64,000 bases of DNA from Agapetus fuscipes (GCA_951799405.1 OX637363.1:806001-870000); one strand, 5' to 3'; shown: positions 9,691-20,790, numbered from the stretch's first letter. The notes: generated by a model from the letters alone, not told the origin. Numbers and translations are program-made.

Positions 9691-10169
9691 TTTAGAGCTT
9701 TATACAATATTATTTTGGACAAATTAATAACCTATTAAATAACTACACTCATATTTTTATTTATATGTAAGGGGGCAGAGCTCTCGTTTTTTATGAAGGC
9801 TGAGTAAACCTTACCGAACTTCGAAACGGGAAATCATGTCTACCACATTTTTGTTTTTCAATAATATTCACGTGAATTATTTAGTTATTTGTAGTTAAAC
9901 ATATAAATCTATTTTTCATGACAGTTTTATTGAGAAAAAACTTTTTCATTAATAAAATGTGATATCACAATTTTTTTGATTAATTATTACGCGCGAAATA
10001 AATTCAATTCAAAGCGCTAAAAAAGGAGCCGTCAGATTTGACGGATGGATTTTGGCGGGAAAAATGGCTAACACAGAAGTGTCAATACCTTTTCATACCA
10101 CGACGGTAATTTATTGTTAGGAAGTCTTTGAAAAATTATGTGCCAATTTAAAGTTGCCAATTTTGGTTA
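9691..10169. other. Unassigned, AT-rich
   Basis: No gene or repeat family recognised. Confidence 0.4.
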
Positions 10170-10670
10170 TGGGCATGTTTTTCGGATATGATAATATGTT
10201 TTTTTTCGGATATGACAGAATTTCACTTTTTCGTCTTTCTGTTGGTTATTACAGATAAAAGACTTTTCCAGCCCTGTGAGTCTCATCACCACGGTAATTC
10301 TTACCAACCGAATATCGGTAATATTTATATGAAGACTAATCAGGTGTTCTCTTGCGGTCATCTTGGATTTACAGGTTTTCATACAAATATTACGATATTC
10401 GGTAGGTAAGAATTAGGATGGATGATTTTTTGGATACATGCTTTTCAATGAGTTATTTTTGTTTTACATTTGTTTTTTTGGACACGTCTTTTTTTCGGAT
10501 ATAGGTACTTATTTCTTTGGACGTGAGTTTTTCAGATATGCTTATTTTTTAGGATGTGAGTTTTTCAAATATACTTACTTACATATTTCTTTTAATGTGA
10601 GTTTTTCGGATATGCTTATTTTTTGGATGTGAATTTTTCGGATTTGCTGATTTCGGATATGTTATTCTGA
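10170..10670. repeat. Degenerate TTTTTCGGATATG tandem repeat
   Basis: Words like GTGAGTTTTTCGGATATGC and TTATTTTTTGGA recur every 30-35 bp from 10485 to 10670, with isolated units at 10191 and 10204. A MITE G copy (10268-10414) interrupts the region. Confidence 0.6.
10268..10414. mobile_element. MITE G
   Basis: CACGGTAATTCTTACCAACC with AATATCGGTAAT on the left is inverted at 10389-10414. Same family as 31311-31484 and 41617-41781. Confidence 0.7.
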
Positions 10671-10905
10671 CACGTGTTTAATTCATGACAAATTCACAAA
10701 TTCAAAGGCAACGGTCTTGGAACTATGTATCTCTATAGACAACAAAATTGTATCGTCACACGGCCGAGTTGTTACAGAGAGTTATATTTTCTAATGTGTG
10801 ACTAGAATTTTCGAAAACATTACGTAAAATACAAACTTTGTTTTTAGAACATTTAAAGTCGAATACTTCATAAAAACACTAATCTTTTTAATGTCCCACT
10901 TATCT

Positions 10906-11140
10906 ATATATAATCGAAGTTGCAAGGATACATTCATTTAAAGTTCTCTAATTCTCTAATGCATGCACACAAACAAACACGTGTAGTTCGCGCTTACAAA
11001 TGCTGAATGTGTACTTACAAATAAAATCCAAACCTCAAATGAACATAAGCCCTACAACTTTTGCCGACCTTCCCTGACACAGGGAACTTTTTTTTACAGT
11101 ACGAGTGGTCAGCCTCATACCAACCTATAAGTCAAGGAAT
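10906..11140 (-). repeat. C repeat (LINE 3' end)
   Basis: Lacks about 20 bp of the CACCCCTGTTTCAGGG hairpin region. Continues directly into LINE 3' UTR. Confidence 0.75.
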
Positions 11141-11320
11141 ACAAGCAATTAATTGCATCCAGTTATACAAACAAACAAACACTAGAAAATCTACAAAATA
11201 TCTATAAAAATGAAAATTGGTTCTTGGCCTTAGCCGCTCACATTACAGATCAGCCGCCACTTTTTTCGGTCCTGTTTACATACTTCTTTCATTTCATCTA
11301 GAGCAATTATTCTACGAAAG
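11141..11320 (-). pseudogene. RTE-like LINE, 3' UTR and last codons
   Basis: Bases 11217-11310 on the minus strand encode the decayed end of the same LINE (MKEVCKQDRKKWRLICNVSG-like). Truncated. Confidence 0.6.
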
Positions 11321-11656
11321 CGAATTCATTTTCAGTCTCATACAAACATTCGCGATTTTATGTTTATTTCGAATTTCAATCTCGGAAATTCGAATAGTTG
11401 ATACGCTCGATCCTCCCTCGTTCACATAAAGGGGTCAAGATATCAAACCGCGGCGCATTCATAACAATTACCCCCTCTCTCCGATCCACTCTCTATTGAC
11501 CTATCGCTAAAGCAAGCACTAACACTTGCACTAAGCCACAGTGGAAGCGCAAGTAGACACTAACTCTGTGTGAATGTGCTCTGCTACGCGACTGATTTAG
11601 TGAAGCTTAGTAAGCAAGTGGCTTTGCTACTTAATTATGATGATGATGATGATGAT
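11321..11656. other. Unassigned; ATG microsatellite at the end
   Basis: No gene seen. An (ATG)n run at 11636-11655 abuts the next C repeat. Confidence 0.4.
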
Positions 11657-11897
11657 ATTCCTTGACTTATAGGTTGGTATGAGGCTGACCACCCATACAG
11701 TACAAAATGGTTAACTTTGCCAATGTCACCCCTGTTTCAGGGAATGTCGGCAAGAGTTGCAGGGCTTATGTTCATTTGAGGTTTGGATTTTATTTGTAAG
11801 TACACAATCAGCATTTGTAAGCGCGAACTACACGTGTTTCTTTGTGGGCATACATCTGAGAGCTTTGAATTAATATATCCTTGCAACTTAGATTATT
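11657..11897 (+). repeat. C repeat
   Basis: Sharp start at ATTCCTTGACTTATAGG. Its tail merges into an (ATT)n run at 11893-11907. Confidence 0.8.
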
Positions 11898-12255
11898 ATT
11901 ATTATTATGATGGATGATTTCTTTCCTGTGGCGCCAATTAATGGTCCAGGACCATCTCAAGGGCGCCACGGCTTCTGGAGAAAAGCAGTGTCTTCAGTCC
12001 CTTTCTGAAGGTGGTGGTAGGCTGGTTCGCGCGAACACCGACGGGCAAATTGTTCCAGGCAACCGGCCCGGCCACCGCAAAGCTCCTGTCTGCAAAATTT
12101 GATGTATTCGCTCTTTTGGGCACTATGACCTTGTTGACAGCAGTGAGGGCAGAGCGTAGTGGTCGTTTTGAAGGCTTATCGACAGAACATAGCTCAGCGA
12201 GACATGGGGGTGCCGTGCCGTTCAGGGCCCTATGTACAGTGAGACACAACTTAAA
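11898..12255 (-). pseudogene. CR1/L2-like LINE, RT C-terminus
   Basis: The minus-strand frame of 103 codons contains NFADRSFAVAGPVAWNNLPV and TTTFRKGLKTLLFSR, the conserved LINE C-terminal pattern, followed by a GGCGCC hairpin-like 3' end and ATT tail. Truncated relic. Confidence 0.75.
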
Positions 12256-12362
12256 TTCTACCCTTCTCTCGGATCCTCAGCCAGTGCAGTTCTGTTGTCG
12301 TTCAGTATGTTGTTAGTGTTTTTTTGTGCCACTTTTATAGAAAATCAGCGATCATCCTGAAG

Positions 12363-12530
12363 CGCTATTCTGCTAAATTCCTTACGACCTTAAGGCGACG
12401 AGCTGGCGATTTGTGTCCAAAAATAAGGTGTACTGTGATTTTTTATGTATGGAGTTCTTTCGCAAGCGCTAGCGCTCCCGACTCGTTATTCTCGTCGCCT
12501 TAAGGTCGTAAAGAATTTAGCAGAATAGCG
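12363..12530. mobile_element. MITE with 39-bp TIRs
   Basis: CGCTATTCTGCTAAATTC at 12363 recurs inverted, ending at 12530, with one or two mismatches over 39 bp. The core contains nothing recognisable. Confidence 0.7.
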
Positions 12531-12554
12531 TATCTGGCTGTTTCAACTTAAAAG

Positions 12555-12770
12555 TCCTGTAACTCTGTCGCCATTCAGCTAGGGGCGGCCAGAGCCTCAG
12601 CAGAGCTGCTTCAATTTCTTTACATACCTCTTTCAATTCATTCGTATCCATCAACTTTTTCATGCATTTTCTTCTTTTACGCTCGCTTTGTATATCCCAT
12701 TCTTTCACAATCTCCTCAATCTGATCACTCCATACTTTTCTCGGTCATCCCTTAGCTCTTTTTTCTTTCA
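12555..12770 (-). pseudogene. RTE-like LINE fragment, second subfamily
   Basis: The minus strand encodes KEWDIQSERKRRKCMKK followed by NELKEVCK, homologous to the NEWNIQSHNKRRACMKK part of the main LINE. Same subfamily as 35215-35740. Confidence 0.65.
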
Positions 12771-12869
12771 CACTTCCTTTGTTGCTGCAGCTCTGAGTGG
12801 GGTTTGGTGCTTTGATGATAGTAAGAAATGGAGACAACTCTATATATATTTATTTAGAGCTGCTTTAGA

Positions 12870-13124
12870 ATAAAATAAATTTAATATAATCTAATATAAG
12901 TTGCACAGATATATTATCATTGAAAGCTCACATCAAATGCAAGCCCACAAACAAACACGTATAGTTCGCGCTTAGAAATGCTGAATGTGTACTTACAAAT
13001 GCTTCAAATGAACATAAACCCTGCAACTTTTACCGACCTTCCCTGAAACGGGGGTGACATTAGCAAAGTGTAACATTTTTTACAGTATGGGCGGTCAGCC
13101 TCATATCAACCTATAAGTCAAGGA
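12870..13124 (-). repeat. C repeat
   Basis: Nearly full-length copy with a TATAATCTAATA tail and a short internal deletion. Confidence 0.8.
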
Positions 13125-13574
13125 AACACTATTTCTTTCTAATTATATCTAATAATTGTACGAAAAGCTACCGGCTGAACTCTATTATTTTTTGCTTGAT
13201 ATACGACCTTCATAACTTGATATACGACCATTTGCTCTCACTATGGGAAGCGTCCGCTTTATGGGGTTCTAAATCTGTGACATCACCCACTCGTGAGCCT
13301 TTCTCTGACGTCACGCCGCCTTTATATGACATAATATATTATTTTTAGCCGCGGACAATGGCAGCCTGTCAAACACACACTTAACGCGTTGAAGATCGGC
13401 TTACCGCAAATTATGGTTTACTGTATTTTTTTCACTTTCGCTCGCAAACATTACGAAAACCTGATATAAGTCCCCTCTAACTTGGAAAGCGAACAACTCG
13501 CTATACGACCTATTTCAGTAACAAACACAAATGACCTTTCCATAACAAGTACATATCGGCGGTTAAAAGGAGAT
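13125..13574. other. Unassigned; TATACGACC words repeated
   Basis: TTGATATACGACC occurs at about 13197 and 13217 and CTATACGACC at 13501. The pattern suggests an unidentified repeat. No gene. Confidence 0.35.
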
Positions 13575-13925
13575 GGAACCTAAATCTAAAATCTAAATCT
13601 AAGCTGCAAAGATATGTATCATTTGAGATTCATATTAAATGCATTCCCATAGGCAGACACGCATAATTTCGCGCTCACACATGCCGCATGTGGACCTACA
13701 ATATAAAAAAAAACAATCTCAAATGAACATAAGCCCTGCAACTCTTGCCGACCTTCCCTGAAACAGGGGTGACATTGGCAAAGTGAACCATTTTTTACAT
13801 TATGGGTGGTCAACCTCATACCGACCTATCAGTCATGGAATACAAGCAATTAAATACATTCAAATATATAAAACAAATAAACACTAAACAAATAGAACAC
13901 CAGCGAAAAAACTAAATTGTTCAGG
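13575..13925 (-). repeat. C repeat plus LINE 3' UTR
   Basis: C repeat 13575-13840 is followed by AT-rich sequence similar to the 3' UTR at 11141-11215. No coding part remains. Confidence 0.7.
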
Positions 13926-14284
13926 AGAGCAGTTTAAAGTTTGAGATTGCAGAAAAATATGCATAACTTTATTATTTTTTATCACATCTTTAAAATCAAC
14001 ACAGCTTTAGAATTAAACAAAATAAAGGCATTTATTGGAATCCCTATAAATGTGGTACGAGTATTACGATTTTTTTATGTCACAACCGCCTTTAGGACAA
14101 AAAAGGCCAAAATCTTCTCGGTTACACCAAAACCATACTTTGAAAACGCAGTTGTTTGCCTGGGTATAAACAACGAAAAAATCATCGTAGAGCTATGGGA
14201 GTTAGCGCATTAGAAAAAACGGAATTTTTTAAGTTGGACAACATTCATAGATCATTTTAGACTAAAATGTCACTTATGCCCTAC
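13926..14284. other. Unassigned
   Basis: An open frame of 90 codons (13941-14213) shows no recognised family. Not called as a gene. Confidence 0.35.
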
Positions 14285-14830
14285 TTCCTTTTACGTGATT
14301 CTTGGTTAGTTTCTCTGAGTAGTCATTTGGTTAGATTCTCTGAGTAGTCATTTGGTTAGATTATCTGAGTAGTCATTTGGTTAGATTATCTGAGTAGTCA
14401 TTTGGTTAGATTATCTGAGTAGTCATTTGGTTAGATTATCTGAGTAGTCATTTGGTTAGATTATCTGAGTAGTCATTTGGTTAGATTATCTGAGTAGTCA
14501 TTTGGTTAGATTATCTGAGTAGTTATTGGCTTAGATTCTTGGTTAGATACTCTGAGTAGTCATTTGGTTAGATTCTCTGAGTAGTCATTTGGTTAGATTC
14601 TCTCAGTAGTCATTTGATTAGATTCTCTCAGTAGTCATTTGGTTAGATTCTCTGAGTAGTCATTTGGTTAGATTCTCTCAGTAGTCATTTGGTTAGATTC
14701 TCTCAGTAGTCATTGGCTTAGATTCTCTGAGTAGTAATTTGGTTATATTCTCTCAGTAGTCATTGGCTTAGATTCTCTGAGTAGTTATTTGGTTAGATTC
14801 TCTGAGTAGTTATTTGATTTCAGTTTTGAG
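14285..14830. repeat. Minisatellite, 25-bp unit
   Basis: About 20 copies of TCTGAGTAGTCATTTGGTTA followed by GATTM. Copies in the centre (14340-14510) are almost identical and those at the flanks vary, as expected for array growth from the middle. Confidence 0.9.
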
Positions 14831-15282
14831 TAGTCCTCCGCTCTAGCTTGTTTTCCGTAAGTCATAATGAAACTTTTTCAAAGTTGACAACAACAAAAAA
14901 CAGGAACTCCAGAAGCATCAAAAGATACACCCATAGATAGTGTAAAAGTCGCCGGCTTGGCACTCTGCCCCTTCAGTGCTAAGTCCAAAATTCATCTGTG
15001 ATTTAACGCAAGGGGATTATGGAGTTGGCATGCGGCCATACTAAGCTCACAACTTGAACAAACTTAACTTGCATTATCGGAATTAGGAACTCCGGCGACT
15101 GCACCTTTGAATATCATTTGTGATTGAACTAATTGTGTTGATTTAAAGTTGGCAGATTTCGGTGCATCCAAATTAAGCAATATGCTTTTTTACTGAATAG
15201 AGGACAAGTGAAATGAAGTAGGTCCAGATAATGTAATTTTCAATAAATCATGTCCCAAATAAGTCATGAAAGACTCGCACAC
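14831..15282. other. Unassigned
   Basis: No gene or recognised repeat. Confidence 0.4.
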
Positions 15283-15533
15283 ATCTATCTAATCTCATCT
15301 AATCTAAGTTGCAAAGATATGTAACATCGAAGATTCGCATTATATGCATTTTTACAAGTAGACAGATACAAGTTCGCGCTTGCACATGCCGCATGTGAAC
15401 CTATATGCTCCAGTGTCAGTGCTCCCTATAATCTATAATCTAAGTTGCACAGATATATTAACTTCAAACTCATATCAAATGCATGCCCACAAACACTTTT
15501 GCCGACCTTCCCTGAAACAGGGGTGACCCTAAG
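15283..15533 (-). repeat. Two truncated C repeats
   Basis: 15283-15412 keeps the 3' half only. 15425-15533 has both ends of the 3' half joined to the CCTTCCCTGAAACAGGGGTGAC part, so it is internally deleted. Confidence 0.7.
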
Positions 15534-15567
15534 TCTAGATAATTATTTTATTGGAAGAATTCCAGTC

Positions 15568-15876
15568 GACAGCTCAGTGGGTAGAGTGCTTGCATTCCAA
15601 CACGGTAGCTCGGGTTCGAATCCTACCGCGGGTGACAGAAATGATTTCCCGTTTCGGTGTTTATTTCAAACCCCATCATAAAATACCGGCCAGTTTTACT
15701 CAGCCTTCACAAGAAATGAGTACCAGCCCCCTCGGGAGCTGGGAAACTTCCACTTCGACTGAAGAGGTTGGCGTAAAGACGGCCCCCTTACCTGTAAAAA
15801 TAAATAGGTTCAACTCGCCACATGCGTAAACCTTTGGCAAGAAGTTACACTATATGTGTGGCTTAGTTGCGTTTTT
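15568..15876 (+). repeat. SINE B
   Basis: A box CAGCTCAGTGGG, perfect B box GGTTCGAATCC, near-complete body ending GTGGCTTAGTTGCGTTTTTTT. Confidence 0.85.
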
Positions 15877-16143
15877 TTAATTTCATATTTATAGCGCTTT
15901 TCTTTATATAGCCTCATAAAACGTTTTGGCGAGAATTCGATTCAATGATTTTTAACTCAAAATAATTGTTTTTTTTGTCTCATGGCTGTTCATATTTCTT
16001 GACTTTGACTTGACCACTCTCCGCTATATAGTTCTTACGGTATATATATTTTTAATTTTTACGGTAAGTATATTTTGGTAAGGCTTTAACTTTGAAAAAA
16101 AAGAGAGTTTTATTGACACAACAATAACTTTATTCGGGCTATA

Positions 16144-16297
16144 TAGCCGTGGTCTGATAGATTCTTTCCGGACAGTTTCGCCCATTGCTCCGATGGGCAT
16201 TATCAGCGGTTGGCTAGTCGCTGTGATCTTCTTACAGGATCTGCTGATCGGAGCAATGGGCGAAACTGTCCGGAAAGAATCTACCAGACCACGGCTA
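16144..16297. mobile_element. Palindromic Penelope-like element, 51-bp arms
   Basis: Bases 16144-16194 are inverted at 16247-16297 with about one mismatch. Weaker inverted similarity (TTATTGACACAACAATAACTT versus GATTGTTGTGTCAACAAG) extends outward to about 16095 and 16345. The left half carries hammerhead-like motif 2. Confidence 0.7.
16168..16209 (-). ncRNA. Hammerhead-like motif 2, one core change
   Basis: On the minus strand: CCG stem I, core CTGATAA (G8 changed to A), extra T, stem II GCCCAT/ATGGGC, GAAA, loop CTG, then TC and CGG closing stem I. The architecture is as in motif 1, but loss of G8 would be expected to abolish cleavage. Confidence 0.5.
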
Positions 16298-16378
16298 CAT
16301 GGTCCGAAAAAAAAGTGATTGTTGTGTCAACAAGAACCGGCCGTGAAAGCTTCAATGTACAAGAGAGTTTTATTGTTA

Positions 16379-16840
16379 CTAACCGTTTGTACTGTACTGT
16401 ATCCAGCCGCCGTTCCTTTTCCGTCTCCACTTTTTTCTGTCCTTACAAACCACTTTCATTTCCTCAATATTCATCACATTTTTCATACATACTCTTCTCT
16501 TATTCTCACTCTGCAGATTCCATTCTTTCGCAATCTCACCTATTTGGTCTAACCATTTTTTCCTCGGCCTTCCCCTTCCGCGCTTTCCTCTGACATTTCC
16601 TTTGTACACTTTCTTCGTTAGTCGTTCATCATCAATTCTTTCGAGATGTCCGAACCATCTCATCGTACTTTTTTGTACTTTCATTCTCATATTCTCTTTT
16701 ATACCACACTCGTTCATCACCCAATCATTACGTACTCTATCATTCAGTGTCTTTCCAGCCATTGCTCTCAGGTTCTGTGTTTTTCCGAAACTTCTTTCAG
16801 CACAGTAACAAATCGCCACAGAAGTTTTCAGTTCGGGCAA
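16379..16840 (-). pseudogene. RTE-like LINE, RT C-terminus
   Basis: A minus-strand frame of 153 codons contains STMRWFGHLERIDDERLTKK, GKRGRGRPRKKWLDQIGEI and VCKDRKKWRRKRNGG. It is related to the copies at 9242 and 33112 but clearly a different subfamily. It lacks catalytic regions and is not followed by a C repeat. Confidence 0.75.
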
Positions 16841-17070
16841 GTTTTGACAATACTCGTCCTAACAATATACAACGCACATTAACAATTTTGTCCCAAAACA
16901 ATCACATCCTGTCCCGAAATATGTTTTTAGGGAAAAAGGACCCGTTTGTTATAAAGTGATATAGGTAGGCACCTATTGTTTTGTCAGATTTCAAAAGTGT
17001 CTTGTTTTCAAAAGGACAACTTGACGAAAAACTAACGTTTGGTTTTGAGTGTCCTGAAAGGTTTCGGGTC

Positions 17071-17573
17071 TTATCTAATCTAATCTAAGTTGCAAAGATA
17101 TGTAATATTGGCAATTTACATTCCTTGACTTATAGGTTGGTATGAGGCTGACCACCCATACTGTATAAAATGGTACACTTTGCCAATGATATCCCTGTGT
17201 CAGGAAAGGTTGGCAAAAGTTGTAGGGCGTATGTTCATTTGAGGTTTGGATTTTATTTGTAAGTACACATTCAGCGTTTGTAAGCGCGAACTACACGTGT
17301 TTGTTTGCGGGCATGCATTTGAGAGCTGTAAATGAATATATCCTTGCAACTTAGATTATAGATTATATAGACAGAATATACATTCTCACAAGCAGACACG
17401 TACAAGCACGCGTTTGCACATGCCGCATGTGAACCTACAACATAAAACCCAAATCTCAAATGGATATACACCCTGCAACTCTTGCCGTCCTTCCCTGAAA
17501 CAGAGGTGACATTGGCAAAGTGAAACATTTTGTACAGCATGGGTTGTCAGCCACATACCAACCTTTCAGTCAA
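17071..17573 (-). repeat. C repeat split by another C repeat
   Basis: Outer minus-strand copy in segments 17071-17120 and 17366-17573, interrupted by a plus-strand copy. Confidence 0.75.
17121..17365 (+). repeat. C repeat nested in an opposite C repeat
   Basis: Complete copy from ATTCCTTGACTTATAGG to AACTTAGATTATAGATTATA. Confidence 0.8.
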
Positions 17574-17664
17574 GTAACATACAGAACAAATTACATTTTT
17601 TTAAATCACAAATAATAATATTATGTACAAACATAAAAACAAACACAGAATGTAATATTCTAAT

Positions 17665-18131
17665 GATAAAGGAAAAACAGTTTTGTTTTCGATTACGTGA
17701 GTATATTTTTATAAACCACAACCGGTTTCGCAAACATCCGTTCGCATCATCAGGTGGATAAATTAATACTAAATGGTGTGGAAACGGAATCAATCTTAGA
17801 GGGTGTCATTGTGTGAGGGTATGAGGGAGAGAGGGGGGGGGGGTGCAGGATGGCCATGTGGCTTGTGTCATCTGGATCATTTAGCTTCCTTGGGAATATG
17901 GTCAACAGGGGGGATGGATTGGGTACTAACATATTATTTATAAGTGTATTAGGTGAATTTTTTAATTTGTTAATTTCGATTATTTCAAGTGCAGAGAGGG
18001 TTGGTCCGTAGGAACTAGGGTAAAGAACTAGGGTTATAAAAATATACTCACGTAATCGAAAACAAAACTGTTTTTCCTTTATCATTAATGATGAACGATT
18101 ACAAAGTTAATGCCTCTACAATCAATAAAAT
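17665..18131. mobile_element. Penelope-like non-autonomous element with 14-bp TSD
   Basis: TGTAATATTCTAAT flanks both sides (17651-17664 and 18132-18145) and interrupts a LINE 3' UTR, which fixes both boundaries. A perfect 50-bp inverted repeat (17665-17714 and 18034-18083) is followed by a 48-bp tail. A hammerhead motif adjoins the left arm. A poly-G run lies near 17831. Long variable duplications, inverted arms and a terminal tail fit Penelope-like elements. No coding frame. Confidence 0.7.
17716..17757 (-). ncRNA. Hammerhead ribozyme-like motif 3, consensus core
   Basis: Minus strand: stem I CCAC/GTGG, core CTGATGA (full consensus), extra T, stem II GCGAAC/GTTTGC with loop GGAT, GAAA, loop CCGG in place of stem III, TT as UH. 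It is the best-preserved core in the window. Confidence 0.65.
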
Positions 18132-18345
18132 TGTAATATTCTAATTTAAAAACCCTTGTCCTAGCCACCAAAATTACAGATCAACCACCATTTCTTTTTC
18201 TGTCCTTACACACTTCTTTCATTTCATCCAGAGTCATAACCTTTCATACAAGCTCTCCTTTTATTATGACTCTGGATATTCCATTCGTTCGCAATTTCGG
18301 AAATTTGGTTCATCCATACCTCTCTCGTCCATTTCTTTCCTTAAA

Positions 18346-19138
18346 AAATCGTCATTTTAGCAATCACAATATTTATAACGCGTAGGTATTATCTGTCGAT
18401 TCTAGCTGAGTTCGGACTTGTTCAGCAGCCGATATTATTCGCAATTGAATCAACTTTCTAGGCACATTTTTACATTCGACCGAGTTTTTTTTGTACACAT
18501 GGAAATGCAGCTGTGAAGATATTTTTTCTCTTTCTTACTAATGACCACTTTCGTAAGTAGGTTGAAACAGATATAGTATTTCTAGTCCGCAGATCGTGCA
18601 CACTTGTAGGTATTACACGGTGAGCCCATATTTTGCGATGTTTGGCCATAGAGCATAGAGCATAGACAATTCCGTCAAAAGGCAAAAACACTACGTGACG
18701 GGTTCCCGCCAAATTTATTACGAACGTTAATTTTGACGGCGGCGATTTATGAGAGGAGATGTATGAGGAAGAGTAGGGGGGGGGAGGTTGGAGGGAGGTG
18801 GGAGGGAGGTGGGAGGTGGGAGAGGCGGGCTGATGTAGGGCTGGCAAATAGAAAAAATTAAACCGGTTGTGAAATAAGTGACTAAAAAAAAGCCACCCAA
18901 CTAAGCTGCCCGCATTTCAGCAACGTAAGTTGTAAAATTCCGCGGTAAGGCCATCCTCAATTGTCGGGGAGAGAGTGTGCCTCCCGAAGACGCTGACTGC
19001 GTTGCGGATGAAACGTTGAAATTAATGTGTGTTCTCCCTAAAGAGGCCACTTACAAGAAATTGACCGTTATTTAAAAAAATACCAGTAAAAAAATATGCT
19101 TCTTACACTTTATTTGGTCATTTACAATTTAATTTGCT
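18346..19138. other. Unassigned; G-rich patch
   Basis: GGGAGG-type repeats at 18775-18825. A region near 18960-19020 resembles a decayed hammerhead half (GAAGACGC ... GATGAAACG) but does not fold properly. No gene. Confidence 0.4.
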
Positions 19139-19675
19139 ATAGACGCCAACGTAGACACAGATGTGAAACACAGGATAAACACTGCCTGGCTCAAGTGGAG
19201 ATCTCTGTCAGGTGTCTTGTGTGGCCAAAGGATCCCTATCAAGACTAAGGGCAAGGTCTACAAGACGGCAGTAAGGCCCGACATGCTATATGGAGCAGAG
19301 TGCTGGACTTGCAAAAACGTCCATGAACGACAAGTCCATGCTGCCGAGATGAAAATGCTGAGGTGGGCTGGAGGCGTCACTAGGCTAGACCACATAAGGA
19401 ACGAATACGTTAGGGGTAGCTTTAAGGTTGCCCCAATAACAGACAGGATTAGAGAATCCCAATTCCGGTGGTTCGGCCATGTGATGCGAAGAGACAATGA
19501 ACATATTGTCCAAAAAGCCCTCAGCATTCCCACAGGACCAAGAGGCAGAGGCCGCCCAATGGCAACATGGCGGGCCAATATTGAAAAAGAAATGCAAAAG
19601 GGAAACCTGACAGAGGAGATGAGCCAGGATAGAAAAGTTTGGCGTCTTCGAACAAGGAGGGCCGACCCCAAATGA
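19139..19675 (+). pseudogene. RTE-clade LINE, RT C-terminus (third subfamily)
   Basis: A frame of about 170 codons includes TAVRPDMLYGAECWTCKN, AEMKMLRWAGGVTRLDHIRN, SQFRWFGHVMRRDNEHI and GRGRPMATWRANIEKEM, the classical RTE-clade C-terminal block. The RT catalytic region is missing (5'-truncated). Stop at 19673. Frame intact, so fairly recent. Confidence 0.85.
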
Positions 19676-19685
19676 TGGGATAAGG

Positions 19686-19990
19686 CAAAGGGAAAGAAGA
19701 GCTTCTTACACTTTATGGCCTAGTAAAGAAGTGACATTAGCGAAAAAAATCAAGCGTCGTTATTGAGTTTTTTTTATCAAAATTGTAAAGTTTTTTTTTT
19801 TATATATACGTAACTTAAAAAATGTTCAAAAAACTCTTTTTTTTTCTTCTACTTTTGTTGTTTTGTATTTTCCAAATTATTTTTTGTCTAGAAAGTCTTT
19901 GAAAAATATTTTAGGTAATGTAAACAGTTTTCGAGATGATATGATAATAATCAAGAATTAATTAGTTTCGGCTTTTTTTTTGTAAGAAAA
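19686..19990 (+). repeat. H repeat (CTTACACTTTATGG family)
   Basis: CTTCTTACACTTTATGGCCT followed by AGTAAAGAAGTGACATTAGC and T-rich sequence. Related sequence occurs at 1035-1085, inverted at 2222-2310, and at 47906-48366. Confidence 0.5.
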
Positions 19991-20459
19991 TTCTAATCGC
20001 AGCTATATTTTCCACAACCCTGTATTTTTCATCCCCCACTAATCCGGCATAGAGATTACATCGGGGTGGGATTTCAAAAGCGGTCGACTGTGTAATTGCC
20101 CGTGGCCTAATTTAATCCTCCACAATGTTTAACGAAAAATTATGGATATCAAATTCGGGTGCTTTGCAAATTCGAGGACTTAATTTCTGTTTGCTTTTAC
20201 TTAGTGCCTCCGCCGTCTGTGCTAAAATGAATTATCCATTGTATTTCATTAACTTAAAATATTGTTGTGAGTCTGAATCCCCATGCGTAAAAAAAATGGT
20301 ACACTTTTTCCAATTTCATCCCTGTTTTGGATGTTTCCGTGCTCCAGAGGGGGCCGGCATTTTGATTTTGAGTTCGAAATAGATTATTTAATGTTAAAAT
20401 TTTGTTATGATTTTACTTGTGTTCTTTTAATTAAACTGCAATTTATTTTTCAAGATTCA

Positions 20460-20665
20460 TTTTATACAATGTCGGTTTACAATGTACTGATTTCTGGCTC
20501 TTGCTTTCGACTTCACGGCTCAATGTTTTAATCGACTCTGGTCTGCACACAATTGCGGCTTACATTTATATACGTTCACACGGACGTTTCTCGACTGTTC
20601 TCGACTTCTCGAGCATAGTGCACGATTCCAGAGCGTTGTTCTACCAGCGCCGTGATTAGAATCAT
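20460..20665 (-). repeat. LTR-like repeat E, single-enhancer copy
   Basis: On the minus strand: GAGCAACGCTCTGG-like start, three TCGAGAA-type words, then a TATATAAATGTAAGCC TATA box and GAGCCGTGAAGTCGAAAGC. Also at 24019-24490 and 32950-33111. Confidence 0.6.
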
Positions 20666-20732
20666 GTATGCACTAATACTACCATACGCTCGTAGCAATA
20701 TGCACTTTTCTGGGTTCTAAAAATCACACGTC

Positions 20733-20790
20733 TTAAATAGGTTACCAAAGATCCATCCAGCCTTGCAGAAACTAGGGCTGGGTCGCGGAG
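20733..20790 (+). repeat. SINE A fragment
   Basis: GGTTACCAAAGATCCATCCAG with CCTTGCAGAAACTAGGGCTG matches the middle of SINE A only. Confidence 0.5.

Larger units (their letters stand above)
17574..18345 (-). pseudogene. RTE-like LINE end split by a Penelope-like insertion
   Basis: LINE 3' UTR lies at 17574-17664. After the insertion the UTR and decayed C-terminal codons (reverse complement of GATCAACCACCATTTCTTT) continue at 18132-18345. Confidence 0.7.

Noticed and set aside
11657..11897. C repeat as a Helitron (begins TC)
   Set aside because: No CTRR end with a subterminal hairpin; the variable tandem tail and the LINE linkage fit retrotransposition better.
14285..14830. CRISPR-like array
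   Set aside because: Direct repeats are contiguous with no unique spacers, in a eukaryotic genome. It is a minisatellite.
18470..18847. 125-codon open frame (minus), proline-rich start
   Set aside because: Produced by a GGGAGG repeat read on the other strand.
18940..19030. Another hammerhead motif (GAAGACGC ... GATGAAACG)
   Set aside because: U4 of the core is replaced, stem II does not close on GAAA, and stem I does not pair.
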